A stretch of 64,000 nt of DNA from Agromyces sp. CF514 (GTDB taxonomy: Bacteria; Actinomycetota; Actinomycetes; Actinomycetales; Microbacteriaceae): the NCBI RefSeq assembly GCF_900113185.1, contig NZ_FOZD01000001.1, positions 372,001-436,000 on the forward strand, given 5' to 3'. Positions within the stretch are counted from its first letter, which is position 1. Each line of letters begins with the position of its first letter. The position numbers were made by a program, and so were the translations under genes. Shown piece after piece: positions 52,360 through 61,740 of this stretch. The notes under the pieces are model-generated. The model searched no databases, was not told the origin of the DNA, and saw only the letters and a list, made by a program, of their open reading frames with translations.

Positions 52360-53454
52360 ATGCCCACCACACGACGCATCGTCGCCGTCGCGGCCGGCAC
52401 CATCGCCGTCGCGCTCGCCGCAACTTCGTGCTCCACCGGCGGCGGCGGCGAGGTCGACCCGTCTGCCGACATCTCCGAGCAGACGCTCACCGTCTCGATC
52501 TGGGCGGACTACTACCCCGAGGACCTCGCCGCGCAGTTCGAGGAGGCGACCGGCGTCAAGACGACGATCGTGAACCACACGACGAACGAGGACATCGTCG
52601 CCAAGCTCACCGCGAGCGCCGACTCGGGCATCGACGTGGCCTTCGTGTCCGGCCAGTACGCGCAGGCCCTCGGGGAGCAGGGCCTGCTCGCCGAACTCGA
52701 CAAGTCGCTCATCCCGAACGAGTCGAACCTCTACCCCGAGGCGCTCGAGCTCGACTACGACGAGGGCAACGTCTACTCCGAGCCGTACGCGTGGGGCACC
52801 ACGGGCCTCTGCTATCGCCCCGACCTCACGGGCTTCGACCCCACGTCGTGGAACGACCTGCTGAACCCGAAGCCCGAGCTCGAGGGCAAGACCACCATGC
52901 TCTCGACCGACCGCTGGCTCGCGATGCCCGCGCTCAAGGCGGCCGGCAACTCGCTGAACACGACCGACGACGATGAGCTCGCCGAGGCGAAGGACCAGCT
53001 CCTGAAGACCAAGCCGACGCTGCTCGCGTACGACGACACGACCTTCTACTCGAAGCTCGTCTCGGGCGAGGCCGCGATGGTCGAGGCGTGGGACGGCTGG
53101 TGCAACTACGGCATCGCCGAGGACCCGACGATCAAGTTCGTCGTGCCCGACGAGGGCGCCGACCTCTGGGTCGACACCATGACGGTGCTCGAGTCGTCGA
53201 AGAACAAGGAGGCCGCGATGGCCTTCATCAACTACATCCTCGACCCCGAGGTGCAGACCTGGGTCGCCGAGAACATCCTCTACAAGGTGCCCAACCAGGC
53301 CGCAATGGAGGCCCTCGACCCGTCGCTCATCGAGTCGTACCCGACGCTCGGCATCACGGTCGACGAGCTCTTCCAGCAGGAGGTCATCGTCGACCTCGGC
53401 GAGGACTCGCTGAAGTACGTCGACCTCAACGCCGAAATCCTGGCGACGAACTGA
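52360..53454 (+). CDS. Polyamine-type ABC substrate-binding lipoprotein
   Basis: 364 residues. Signal peptide with lipobox ATSC, Gly-rich linker, then a PotD/spermidine-putrescine-type binding protein: LTVSIWADYYPEDLAAQFEEATG, a conserved-looking YAWGTTGLCYRPDL and AMVEAWDGWCNYG, in which aromatic and acidic residues bind the amine. AAGGAGG gives a strong ribosome site. It is first of four transporter genes, and the downstream oxidase and dehydrogenase fit putrescine or a related diamine as ligand (inference). Gene order D-B-C-A. Confidence 0.9.
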   Translation: MPTTRRIVAVAAGTIAVALAATSCSTGGGGEVDPSADISEQTLTVSIWADYYPEDLAAQFEEATGVKTTIVNHTTNEDIVAKLTASADSGIDVAFVSGQYAQALGEQGLLAELDKSLIPNESNLYPEALELDYDEGNVYSEPYAWGTTGLCYRPDLTGFDPTSWNDLLNPKPELEGKTTMLSTDRWLAMPALKAAGNSLNTTDDDELAEAKDQLLKTKPTLLAYDDTTFYSKLVSGEAAMVEAWDGWCNYGIAEDPTIKFVVPDEGADLWVDTMTVLESSKNKEAAMAFINYILDPEVQTWVAENILYKVPNQAAMEALDPSLIESYPTLGITVDELFQQEVIVDLGEDSLKYVDLNAEILATN

Positions 53455-53473
53455 CGCGAGCGACCCTGAGACC

Positions 53474-54376
53474 GTGACCTCGACGCCCCACCCGACGACC
53501 CCCGGCGTGCGCGCGAACCGCGTGCGCCGGGGGCTCGCCCCTGTTCCGTTCCTCGCCCCGGGAATGCTCTTCCTCATCGTCTTCATGGCGATCCCGGTGG
53601 GGCTGCTCGCGTTCTACACGTTCTTCAAGCGCGGCCGCTTCGGCGGCCTCGTGTTCGAGTTCACGTTCGACAACTGGATCAAGCTGCTCGAACCCCTCTA
53701 CCTCGGCGTGATCTTCCAGTCGATCGGCATGGCGCTCGTCGTCACCCTGCTCGCGCTCGCGATCGGCTACCCGATGGCCTACGCGATCGCCGGGCTCTCG
53801 CCGAAGTGGCGCACGATCGCCCTCATCGCGGTCGTACTGCCGTTCTGGACGAACTTCCTCGTGCGCACCTACGCCTGGATCCTGCTCCTGAACAATGCGG
53901 GCTGGGTGAACCAGGCGCTGCAGGGCCTCGGGCTCACCGACGAGCCGATCAGCATGCTCTACACGCCGCAGGCCATCGTCGTGGGCCTGCTCTACATGTA
54001 CCTGCCGCTCATGGTGCTGCCGCTCTACGCCTCGCTGCAGCAGCTCGACCCCTCGCTCCGCGAGGCGGCCACGAACCTGGGGGCGAACCCCTGGCGGGCG
54101 TTCCGCACCGTGACGCTGCCGCTCTCGCTGCCGGGCGCGCTCACGGGCTGCGTCTTCGTGTTCGTGCCCGCCATGTCGAACTTCGTGATCCCCGAGCTCA
54201 TCGGCGGCGGCAAGACGATCATGGTCGGCAACCTCGTGCGCGACCAGTTCTTCGAGGCCCGCGACTGGCCGTTCGGCGCGACGCTCGCGCTGCTCCTGAC
54301 GATCATCCTCGTGCTCGTCATCGTGCTGCAGTCCGCGGTCTCCCGCCGCATCACCGAAGGGCCCCGCCGTGGCTGA
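53474..54376 (+). CDS. Polyamine-type ABC permease (PotB-like)
   Basis: 300 residues, GTG start. Six membrane helices; the EAA loop is REAATNLGANPWRAFRTVTLP. The FWTNFLVRTYAW segment is typical of PotB-type permeases. It overlaps the next permease by eight bases. Inner-membrane half of the importer. Confidence 0.92.
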   Translation: MTSTPHPTTPGVRANRVRRGLAPVPFLAPGMLFLIVFMAIPVGLLAFYTFFKRGRFGGLVFEFTFDNWIKLLEPLYLGVIFQSIGMALVVTLLALAIGYPMAYAIAGLSPKWRTIALIAVVLPFWTNFLVRTYAWILLLNNAGWVNQALQGLGLTDEPISMLYTPQAIVVGLLYMYLPLMVLPLYASLQQLDPSLREAATNLGANPWRAFRTVTLPLSLPGALTGCVFVFVPAMSNFVIPELIGGGKTIMVGNLVRDQFFEARDWPFGATLALLLTIILVLVIVLQSAVSRRITEGPRRG

Positions 54377-55237
54377 GCCGACGACCACCCGAGCGGATGT
54401 CGCGGCCACCGCGAACCCCTCGACGACCGCGATGCGCGAGCTCGAGCCGTCGGCGAAGCCTCGCGCCGTGCGCAAGCCCCGCGGCATCCTCGTTCCGCTC
54501 TGGATCGGGTACGTGTTCCTCTACCTGCCGATCCTCGTCGTCGTGATCATGAGCTTCAACGACTCCGAGAACCTCTTCGTCTGGCGCGGGTTCTCGCTGC
54601 GCTGGTACCCCGAGGTGTTCGCCGACGAGGCGCTCATGCAGGGTCTCGGCAACACGCTCATCGTGGCGACGGGCGCGACGGCGATCGCGACGGTGCTCGG
54701 CACGCTGCTCGCGTACGGCATCCAGCACTACACGCGCGGCGGGTTCGTGCGGGCGTTCGCGATCGCGCCGGCGATCATGCCCGACCTGCTGCTCGGCATC
54801 GGCCTGCTCACGCTGTTCTCGCTGCTCGGCATCACGCTCGGCCTGCACTCGGTGATCCTCGCGCACGGGGTGTTCGCGACCGCGTTCGTGACCGCGATCG
54901 TGCTGGCCCGCATGGCGAGCCTCGACCCGAGCCTCGAGGAGGCCTCGCGCGACCTCGGCGCCGGGCCGGTGCGCACGTTCGTGCGGGTCACGCTGCCGCA
55001 GCTCGCGCCGGGCATCGTCGCGGGCGCGCTGCTCGCCTTCACGCTCTCGCTCGACGAGTTCGTGATCGCGTTCTTCACCACTGCGCCGACGCAGCCGACC
55101 CTGCCGATCGTCATCTACTCGATGGTGCGCTTCGGGGTGACCCCCGAGGTCAACGCCCTCGCCACCCTGCTGCTGTTCGTGAGCGTCGTGACCGTGATCG
55201 CGGCGCAGCGCCTGACCCGACCGACTGGATCCTCGAA

Positions 55238-55241
<4 letters not shown>
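54369..55241 (+). CDS. Polyamine-type ABC permease (PotC-like)
   Basis: 290 residues, GTG start inside the end of the previous gene. A hydrophilic N-terminus of about 45 residues, then six membrane helices with YLPILVVVIMSFNDSE, and the EAA loop EASRDLGAGPVRTFVRVTLP. LDEFVIAFF near the C-terminus is characteristic of PotC. Its TGA overlaps the ATG of the ATPase gene. Confidence 0.92.
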
Positions 55242-56397
<1,156 letters not shown>

Positions 56398-56419
<22 letters not shown>

Positions 56420-57009
56420 CCGGTCGCGAGCCTCGCATTGGCCACGATGAGCTCGAGGGCTGCGGCGTGGTCGATGGTCGGGTGCTCGGCGATGATGCGG
56501 TAGCCGTAGGCGTCTTCGAGGGCCACGAGGTTGCGGGCGATGACGAGCGACGGCTGCGCGAGCGTGAAGATGCCGCGTGCCGCGCCCTGCTCGAGCACGA
56601 CCTGGTACATGCCGACCTGGCGGTCGTAGAGGGTCGTGAGGAGCGACGCCATGAGCGGGTTGCGCCCTGCGGAGCCGCCGAGCTCGCAGAGCAGGCGCAC
56701 CTCGGTGTCGCCGGCGCCGCTCGGCAGGCCGGACTTCGCGAGCGCGAGCAGGCGCACCACGGGGTCGTCGGGCAGGCCCTCGAGCATGCGCACGCGGCCC
56801 TCGTAGAAGCGCTCCATGCCGGCGCGGTTGGCCTCGAACATGAGCTCGTCGATGTCGGGGTAGTAGTAGAGCACCGCACCCGAGGTGAGGCCCGCCTCTT
56901 CGGCCACGCGGTTCAACCGCGCCCCGTCGGGGCCGTGCGCCGCGATCGCACGCTGGGCCGCCGCGACCAGCTGGCTGCGACGTTCCTCCTGTCGCTTCGG
57001 CCTGGCCAT
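56398..57009 (-). CDS. TetR-family regulator of the polyamine locus
   Basis: 203 residues with a GAGGAG ribosome site. The N-terminal helix-turn-helix reads LNRVAEEAGLTSGAVLYYYPD, as in BetI/PuuR-like TetR proteins acting on amine catabolism. The C-terminal ligand domain is helical. The gene lies between the importer operon and the divergent catabolic genes, with a perfect palindrome just downstream of its own -10, so it most likely represses itself and the glycosyltransferase/oxidase genes and is released by an amine or its aldehyde (inference). Confidence 0.9.
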
Positions 57010-57024
57010 CTGGCTCCTCTCGCA

Positions 57025-57058
57025 GCAGACAGATTGTCTGCATCTTCACGCAATCTTA
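57025..57058 (-). promoter_or_regulatory. TetR promoter and palindromic operator
   Basis: GCAGACA (57025-57031) and TGTCTGC (57035-57041) form a perfect 7-bp palindrome with a 3-base centre. It lies 11 bases downstream of TAAGAT (57053-57058, minus strand), the probable -10 of the TetR gene. The operator thus covers the transcription start. Confidence 0.65.
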
Positions 57059-57142
57059 GGGCGTTCTGACCTCTTTCCATATAGGCCTTGACCGACCAGA
57101 TTCTCTATAGCAGCATTCAAGAAACCCACGAACGGAGACCCG

Positions 57143-58486
57143 ATGACCGAGGAACGGCGCACCTACCTCTTCATGCCAGAGAGCGCGTACGGCCCGACCA
57201 ACAACTGCATCGGCATCGGCAACGAACTGCTGAAGCGCGGGCATCGCGTCGTCTTCGCCGCCGAGCGCTCGTGGCAGGGCAAGCTCGTCGCACTCGGCTT
57301 CGAGGAGGACCTCGTCGACCTCGCGCCCGTCGAGGAGCCCGCCGAGGGCGCCGAGGCCGAGCAGGACGCCGGTGCGTTCTGGAAGGAGTACATCCAGTCG
57401 ATCTCGCCCGAGTTCCGCAAGAGCACGGCCGAGCAGCTCGAGACCGTCACGCTCCCCATCTGGGAGGAGCTCGCGAACGGCGCGAAGTTCTGCGAGCCGC
57501 AGCTCAAGGCGATCATCGAGCGCGTGCAGCCCGATGTCATCATCGAGGACAACGTCATCGCGTTCCCCGCGCTCGTCACCGCGGGCGTGCCCTTCGTGCG
57601 CATCACGAGCTGCAACCCGCTCGAGGTCCCGGGGGACGAGATCGCGCCCGTGTTCTCCGGCCTCGGCAAGGACGACCGCGACGGCTGGGCCGAGTTCCGC
57701 GCCGAATACGAGCGCACCCACCGCCCCCTCTGGGAGTCGTACAACGACTGGGTGCAGGAGCAGGGGGCGCCCGCGCTGCCCGACCTCGAGTTCATCCACA
57801 CCGGCGACGCGAACCTCTACGTCTACCCCGAGGTGCTCGACTACACCGCCGAGCGCCCGCTCGACGAGAGCTGGACCCGCCTCGACTCGTCGGTGCGCGA
57901 GACCGAGCAGGCCCCCGCCGACCTGCCCGCCGCGTTCACCGACGGCAGTCGCCCGCTCGTGTACTTCAGCCTCGGCTCGCTCGGCAGCGCCGACGTCGAC
58001 CTCATGCGCCGCGTCATCTCGGTGCTCGCCGACCTGCCCGTGAACGTCATCGTCTCGAAGGGGCCGCTGCACGACGAGTTCGAGCTCGCCGGCAACATGT
58101 GGGGCGCCGAGTTCCTGCCGCAGACGAAGATCCTGCCGCTCGTCGACCTCGTCATCACGCACGGCGGCAACAACACGACCACCGAGGCCCTGCACTTCGG
58201 CAAGCCCATGATCCTGCTGCCGCTGTTCTGGGACCAGTACGACAACGCCCAGCGCGTGCACGAGCAGGGCTACGGCATCCGCCTCAGCACCTACGGCTTC
58301 ACCGCCGAAGAGCTGCAGGGCGCCGTGACCGGCCTGCTCGCCGACACCGACCTGCGCGAGCGCATCGCCGCCGTCGGCGCCGACATCCGCTCGAAGGACG
58401 GCGTCTCGGCCGCGGCCGACGCCATCGAACGGGTCGGCGCCCGCATCGGTGCGGGTGCCGCCGCGGGCGCAGGGGAGCGCGGGTGA
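57143..58486 (+). CDS. UGT/MGT-like glycosyltransferase (GT1)
   Basis: 447 residues, ATG with GGAG ribosome site. N-terminal acceptor domain (MPESAYGPTNNCIGIGNELLKRGH) and C-terminal GT-B donor domain with LVYFSLGSLGSA, LVDLVITHGGNN and the donor motif TTTEALHFGKPMILLPLFWDQ. The His-Gly-Gly-Asn and Trp-Asp-Gln residues bind nucleotide sugar. Such enzymes glycosylate small molecules such as macrolides. Its place is odd: it stands between an amine-responsive TetR and a PuuB-like oxidase whose GTG start overlaps its stop. The acceptor could be an amine-containing compound; no function is claimed. TTGACC (57088-57093) with CAGCAT 17 bases on is a possible promoter. Confidence 0.88.
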   Translation: MTEERRTYLFMPESAYGPTNNCIGIGNELLKRGHRVVFAAERSWQGKLVALGFEEDLVDLAPVEEPAEGAEAEQDAGAFWKEYIQSISPEFRKSTAEQLETVTLPIWEELANGAKFCEPQLKAIIERVQPDVIIEDNVIAFPALVTAGVPFVRITSCNPLEVPGDEIAPVFSGLGKDDRDGWAEFRAEYERTHRPLWESYNDWVQEQGAPALPDLEFIHTGDANLYVYPEVLDYTAERPLDESWTRLDSSVRETEQAPADLPAAFTDGSRPLVYFSLGSLGSADVDLMRRVISVLADLPVNVIVSKGPLHDEFELAGNMWGAEFLPQTKILPLVDLVITHGGNNTTTEALHFGKPMILLPLFWDQYDNAQRVHEQGYGIRLSTYGFTAEELQGAVTGLLADTDLRERIAAVGADIRSKDGVSAAADAIERVGARIGAGAAAGAGERG

Positions 58487-59931
58487 CCACCACGCAGACG
58501 GCGACGGATGCCGCGGCCGAGGCCCTGCGCGACGCCTCGCCCACGGCCTACTGGCTCGACCGCGCGTCGGCGCCCGGCGGCCGTCCGCGCGTCGAGGGCG
58601 CGCTCGAGGCCGACCTCGTCATCGTCGGCGGAGGCTTCACCGGACTCTGGACCGCCTGGCAGGCGACCGAGCGGGAGCCGGGCCGATCGGTCGTGATCCT
58701 CGAGGCCGAACGCATCGCGCACGGCGCGACCGGACGCAACGGCGGCTTCGTCGCGGCCTCGCTCACGCACGGACTCACGCACGGCGAGGCGATCTGGCCG
58801 AAGCAGGTCGCCGCGCTGCACGAGGAGGGCGACCGCAACCTCGCCGGGCTCCTCGCCGCGATCGAGGGCGCGGGCATCGATTGCGACCTGCGACGGGTCG
58901 GCAAGACCACGCTCGCGATCGAACCCTGGCAGGTCGGCGGTCTCCGCGACGCGCAGGCCCTTGGCGAGAAGTACGGCGTCGACCTCGAGCTGCTCTCGCG
59001 CGACGAGGTGCAGGCCGACGTGCACTCGCCGACCTACCTCGGCGGGCTCCGCGATCGCACCGGCACCGTGCTCGTCGACCCCGCGAAGCTCGCCTGGGGC
59101 ATGGCCGCCGAACTCGAGCGCCGCGGGGTGCGCGTGTTCGAGGCATCAGCCGTGACCGGGATCTCGCGCACCGGCTCGGGTGCCGGTTCGGGTGCCGCCG
59201 GCGGCACCGGCGTGCGAGTGAGCACTGCCCACGGTCATGTCGACACGCGCGAGGTCGTCGTCGCCACGGCCGCCTACCCCGGCCCGCTCAAGCGGCTCGG
59301 CAACTACATCATGCCGCTCTACGACCACGTGCTCATGACCGAGCCGCTCACCGAGGCGCAGCGCGCGTCGATCGGCTGGGCCGAGGGCCAGGGGCTCACC
59401 GACGCGGGCAACCAGTTCCACTACTACCGGCCCACCGCCGACGGGCGCATCCTCTTCGGCGGATGGGACGCCGTCTACTACTTCGGCGGCAAGGTCGACG
59501 CGAGCCTCGAGCAGCGCGACAGCTCGCACGAGCTGCTGGCGCGGCACTTCTTCGAGACGTTCCCGCAGCTCGCGGGCCTGCGGTTCACCAACCGCTGGGC
59601 CGGCCCGATCGACTCGACCACCCGGTTCACGGCGGCCTACGGCACGGCGCTCGGCGGGCGCGTCGCCTACGCGGTCGGGCACACGGGCCTCGGGGTCGGC
59701 GCGTCGAGGTTCTCGGCGGATGTCGCGCTCGACCTGCTGGCCGGCGAACCCACGTCGCGGCTGCGGTACGACATCGTGCGCAAGCGGCCCTTCCCCGTGC
59801 CGCCCGAGCCGTTCCGAAACCCGATCATCCAGTTCACGCGGCACTCGATCCTCAGCGCCGACGCGCACGAGGGCCGGCGCAACCTGTGGTTGCGCACCCT
59901 CGACCGCTTCGGGCTCGGATTCAACTCGTGA
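58483..59931 (+). CDS. FAD-dependent amine oxidase, PuuB-like (DAO family)
   Basis: 482 residues, GTG start overlapping the glycosyltransferase stop. An N-terminal extension of about 40 residues, then LVIVGGGFTGLWTAWQ and VVILEAERIAHGATGRNGGF for FAD binding (residues about 45-95). GRILFGGWDAVYYFGG and VGHTGLGVGASRFSADVALDL at the C-terminus are as in gamma-glutamylputrescine oxidase and related DAO flavoproteins. Expected chemistry: oxidation of a primary or secondary amine to aldehyde with release of H2O2. No PuuA-type glutamine-synthetase-like gene is present in the window, so the true substrate may be a free diamine or another conjugate. Confidence 0.88.
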   Translation: MTTTQTATDAAAEALRDASPTAYWLDRASAPGGRPRVEGALEADLVIVGGGFTGLWTAWQATEREPGRSVVILEAERIAHGATGRNGGFVAASLTHGLTHGEAIWPKQVAALHEEGDRNLAGLLAAIEGAGIDCDLRRVGKTTLAIEPWQVGGLRDAQALGEKYGVDLELLSRDEVQADVHSPTYLGGLRDRTGTVLVDPAKLAWGMAAELERRGVRVFEASAVTGISRTGSGAGSGAAGGTGVRVSTAHGHVDTREVVVATAAYPGPLKRLGNYIMPLYDHVLMTEPLTEAQRASIGWAEGQGLTDAGNQFHYYRPTADGRILFGGWDAVYYFGGKVDASLEQRDSSHELLARHFFETFPQLAGLRFTNRWAGPIDSTTRFTAAYGTALGGRVAYAVGHTGLGVGASRFSADVALDLLAGEPTSRLRYDIVRKRPFPVPPEPFRNPIIQFTRHSILSADAHEGRRNLWLRTLDRFGLGFNS

Positions 59932-59986
59932 CCCCCGCAGCCCCAGCTCGCTCAGCCTCCCTCACGCTTCGCAACCCAGATGCCAC

Positions 59987-60022
59987 TCGTTGTCGGGTCT
60001 CCGCGCGACGAACCGACAACGA
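59987..60022. promoter_or_regulatory. Inverted repeat between oxidase and aldehyde dehydrogenase genes
   Basis: Arms TCGTTGTCGGGTC (59987-59999) and GAACCGACAACGA (60010-60022), 12 of 13 positions pairing, loop 10 bases, in the 136-base gap before the dehydrogenase gene. It could be a terminator/attenuator or an operator. Confidence 0.5.
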
Positions 60023-60067
60023 CCGGCACCTCGATGGTGCGCAAGCCATACATTCGAAAGGCGCACC

Positions 60068-61585
60068 ATGACCACCACGGGCATCACCGGCAGCACCGCC
60101 ACCACGGGCACCAGAAGCACCGCCTCCACGGCGACCACCGGCACCTTCATCGGCGAGTACCGCGCCGGCTCGGGCGGCGACGCCGTCATCACGAACCCGG
60201 CGACCGAGCAGGAGGTCGCGGCCTTCACCGCATCGGGCGTCGCCGACGTCGACGAGGCCGCGGCGGCCGCGCGTGCGGCACAGCCCGAGTGGGCCGCGAA
60301 GACGCCCGGGGAGCGCTCGCTCGCCCTGCTGAAGCTCGCCGACGCGATCGAGGCCGACGCCGAGAACCTCGCGCGCCTCGAGGTCGAGGACTCCGGCAAG
60401 CCGTGGACCACCGCGTTCGACGGCGAGCTGCCCTTCGGCGTCGACAACCTGCGCTTCTTCGCCGGAGCCGCACGGTCGCTCGACGGCACGGGCGCGGGGT
60501 CGTTCTCGAACGGCTACACGTCGATCCTCACGCGCCGCCCGGTCGGCGTGGTCGCGGGCATCACGCCGTGGAACTTCCCGCTCATCATGGCGATCTGGAA
60601 GGCCGGTCCCGCGCTCGCCGCGGGCAACGCCGTGATCGTGAAGCCCGCGCCCGCGACCCCGCGCACGACCCTGCGGTTCGCCGAGCTCGCGCTCGAGGCC
60701 GGGTTGCCCGCAGGGCTCTTCAACGTCGTCACGGGCGACGCCGAGGTCGGCCAGGCGCTCGTGACGCATCGCGAGGTCGACATGGTCAGCGTCACCGGTT
60801 CGACCCAGACGGGCAAGGCCGTCATGCGCGGCGCCGTCGAGGGCGTCAAGCGCGTGCACCTCGAGCTCGGCGGCAAGGCCCCCGTCATCGTCTTCAAGGA
60901 CGCCGACCTCGGCGCCATGGCGCACGCCGTCGCGCTCGGTGCGACCTACAACACCGGGCAGGACTGCACCGCCGCGACCCGCGTGTACCTCGAGCGCTCG
61001 GTCTACGACGACGGCGTCGCGGCGCTGCGCCACGCGATCTCGCAGATCAAGGCCGGCGACCCGATGGACGCCGAGACGCACATCGGCCCGCTCATCTCGC
61101 CCGCGCACCGCACGCGCGTCGAGGGCTTCGTCTCGCGTGCGCTCGTCGAAGGCGCGGAGGCGCTCGTGGGCGGCCACGCGATCGATCGTGTCGGCTCGTA
61201 CTTCGCGCCGACCCTGCTCGTCGGGGCCGCGCAGTCGTCAGAGATCGTGCAGGGCGAGGTGTTCGGGCCCGTGCTCGTCGTGCTGCCCTTCGATGGCGAG
61301 GCCGAGGGCATCGCGCTCGCGAACGACAACGCCTACGGACTCGCGTCGTCGGTCTGGACCTCGGATGTCTCGAGGGCCCTGCGCGTGAGCCAGTCGCTCG
61401 ACGTCGGGGTGACGTGGGTCAACGACCACCTGCCCATCGCCTCCGAGGCGCCGCACGGCGGAGTGAAGGGATCCGGCTTCGGCAAGGACATGTCGATGGA
61501 GCCCCTGCTCGACTACTCGGTCACCCGGCACCTCATGATCCGGCACGCGGCGCCGCCCGAGACCACGGGCTTCCGTCCGGCCTGA
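60068..61585 (+). CDS. Aldehyde dehydrogenase, gamma-aminobutyraldehyde type
   Basis: 505 residues from ATG 60068 (GAAAGG ribosome site); the frame is open further upstream. A Thr/Ser/Gly-rich N-terminal tail of about 28 residues is unusual. NAD site GITPWNFPLIM and VTGSTQTGKAV, catalytic Glu in LELGGKAPVIV and catalytic Cys C300 in YNTGQDCTAATR. The GQDCTA motif is typical of gamma-aminobutyraldehyde dehydrogenases (PatD/PuuC-like). It would oxidise the aldehyde made by the preceding flavoprotein to a GABA-type acid. A 28-bp inverted repeat ends the operon. Confidence 0.92.
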   Translation: MTTTGITGSTATTGTRSTASTATTGTFIGEYRAGSGGDAVITNPATEQEVAAFTASGVADVDEAAAAARAAQPEWAAKTPGERSLALLKLADAIEADAENLARLEVEDSGKPWTTAFDGELPFGVDNLRFFAGAARSLDGTGAGSFSNGYTSILTRRPVGVVAGITPWNFPLIMAIWKAGPALAAGNAVIVKPAPATPRTTLRFAELALEAGLPAGLFNVVTGDAEVGQALVTHREVDMVSVTGSTQTGKAVMRGAVEGVKRVHLELGGKAPVIVFKDADLGAMAHAVALGATYNTGQDCTAATRVYLERSVYDDGVAALRHAISQIKAGDPMDAETHIGPLISPAHRTRVEGFVSRALVEGAEALVGGHAIDRVGSYFAPTLLVGAAQSSEIVQGEVFGPVLVVLPFDGEAEGIALANDNAYGLASSVWTSDVSRALRVSQSLDVGVTWVNDHLPIASEAPHGGVKGSGFGKDMSMEPLLDYSVTRHLMIRHAAPPETTGFRPA

Positions 61586-61650
61586 GCCGGCCCGAAGCCT
61601 GCCGCGCCCGGGCGGGCGCCTGCGAACCGGAGCCGTGCGCCCGGCGGGTC

Positions 61651-61725
61651 GACGGGAGGAGACTCGCGCGAGCGGAGGACGATCCACGTCGAAACGCCCT
61701 CCGCTCGCGCGAATCTCCTCCCGTC
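61651..61725. terminator. Long bidirectional terminator hairpin
   Basis: Arms of 28 bases (61651-61678 and 61698-61725) match at 27 positions, with a 19-base loop, between the convergent aldehyde dehydrogenase and monooxygenase genes. It is far longer than needed for termination. The rest of the gap 61586-61740 holds nothing else. Confidence 0.75.
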
Positions 61726-61740
61726 GTCACGTCCCGTGCG

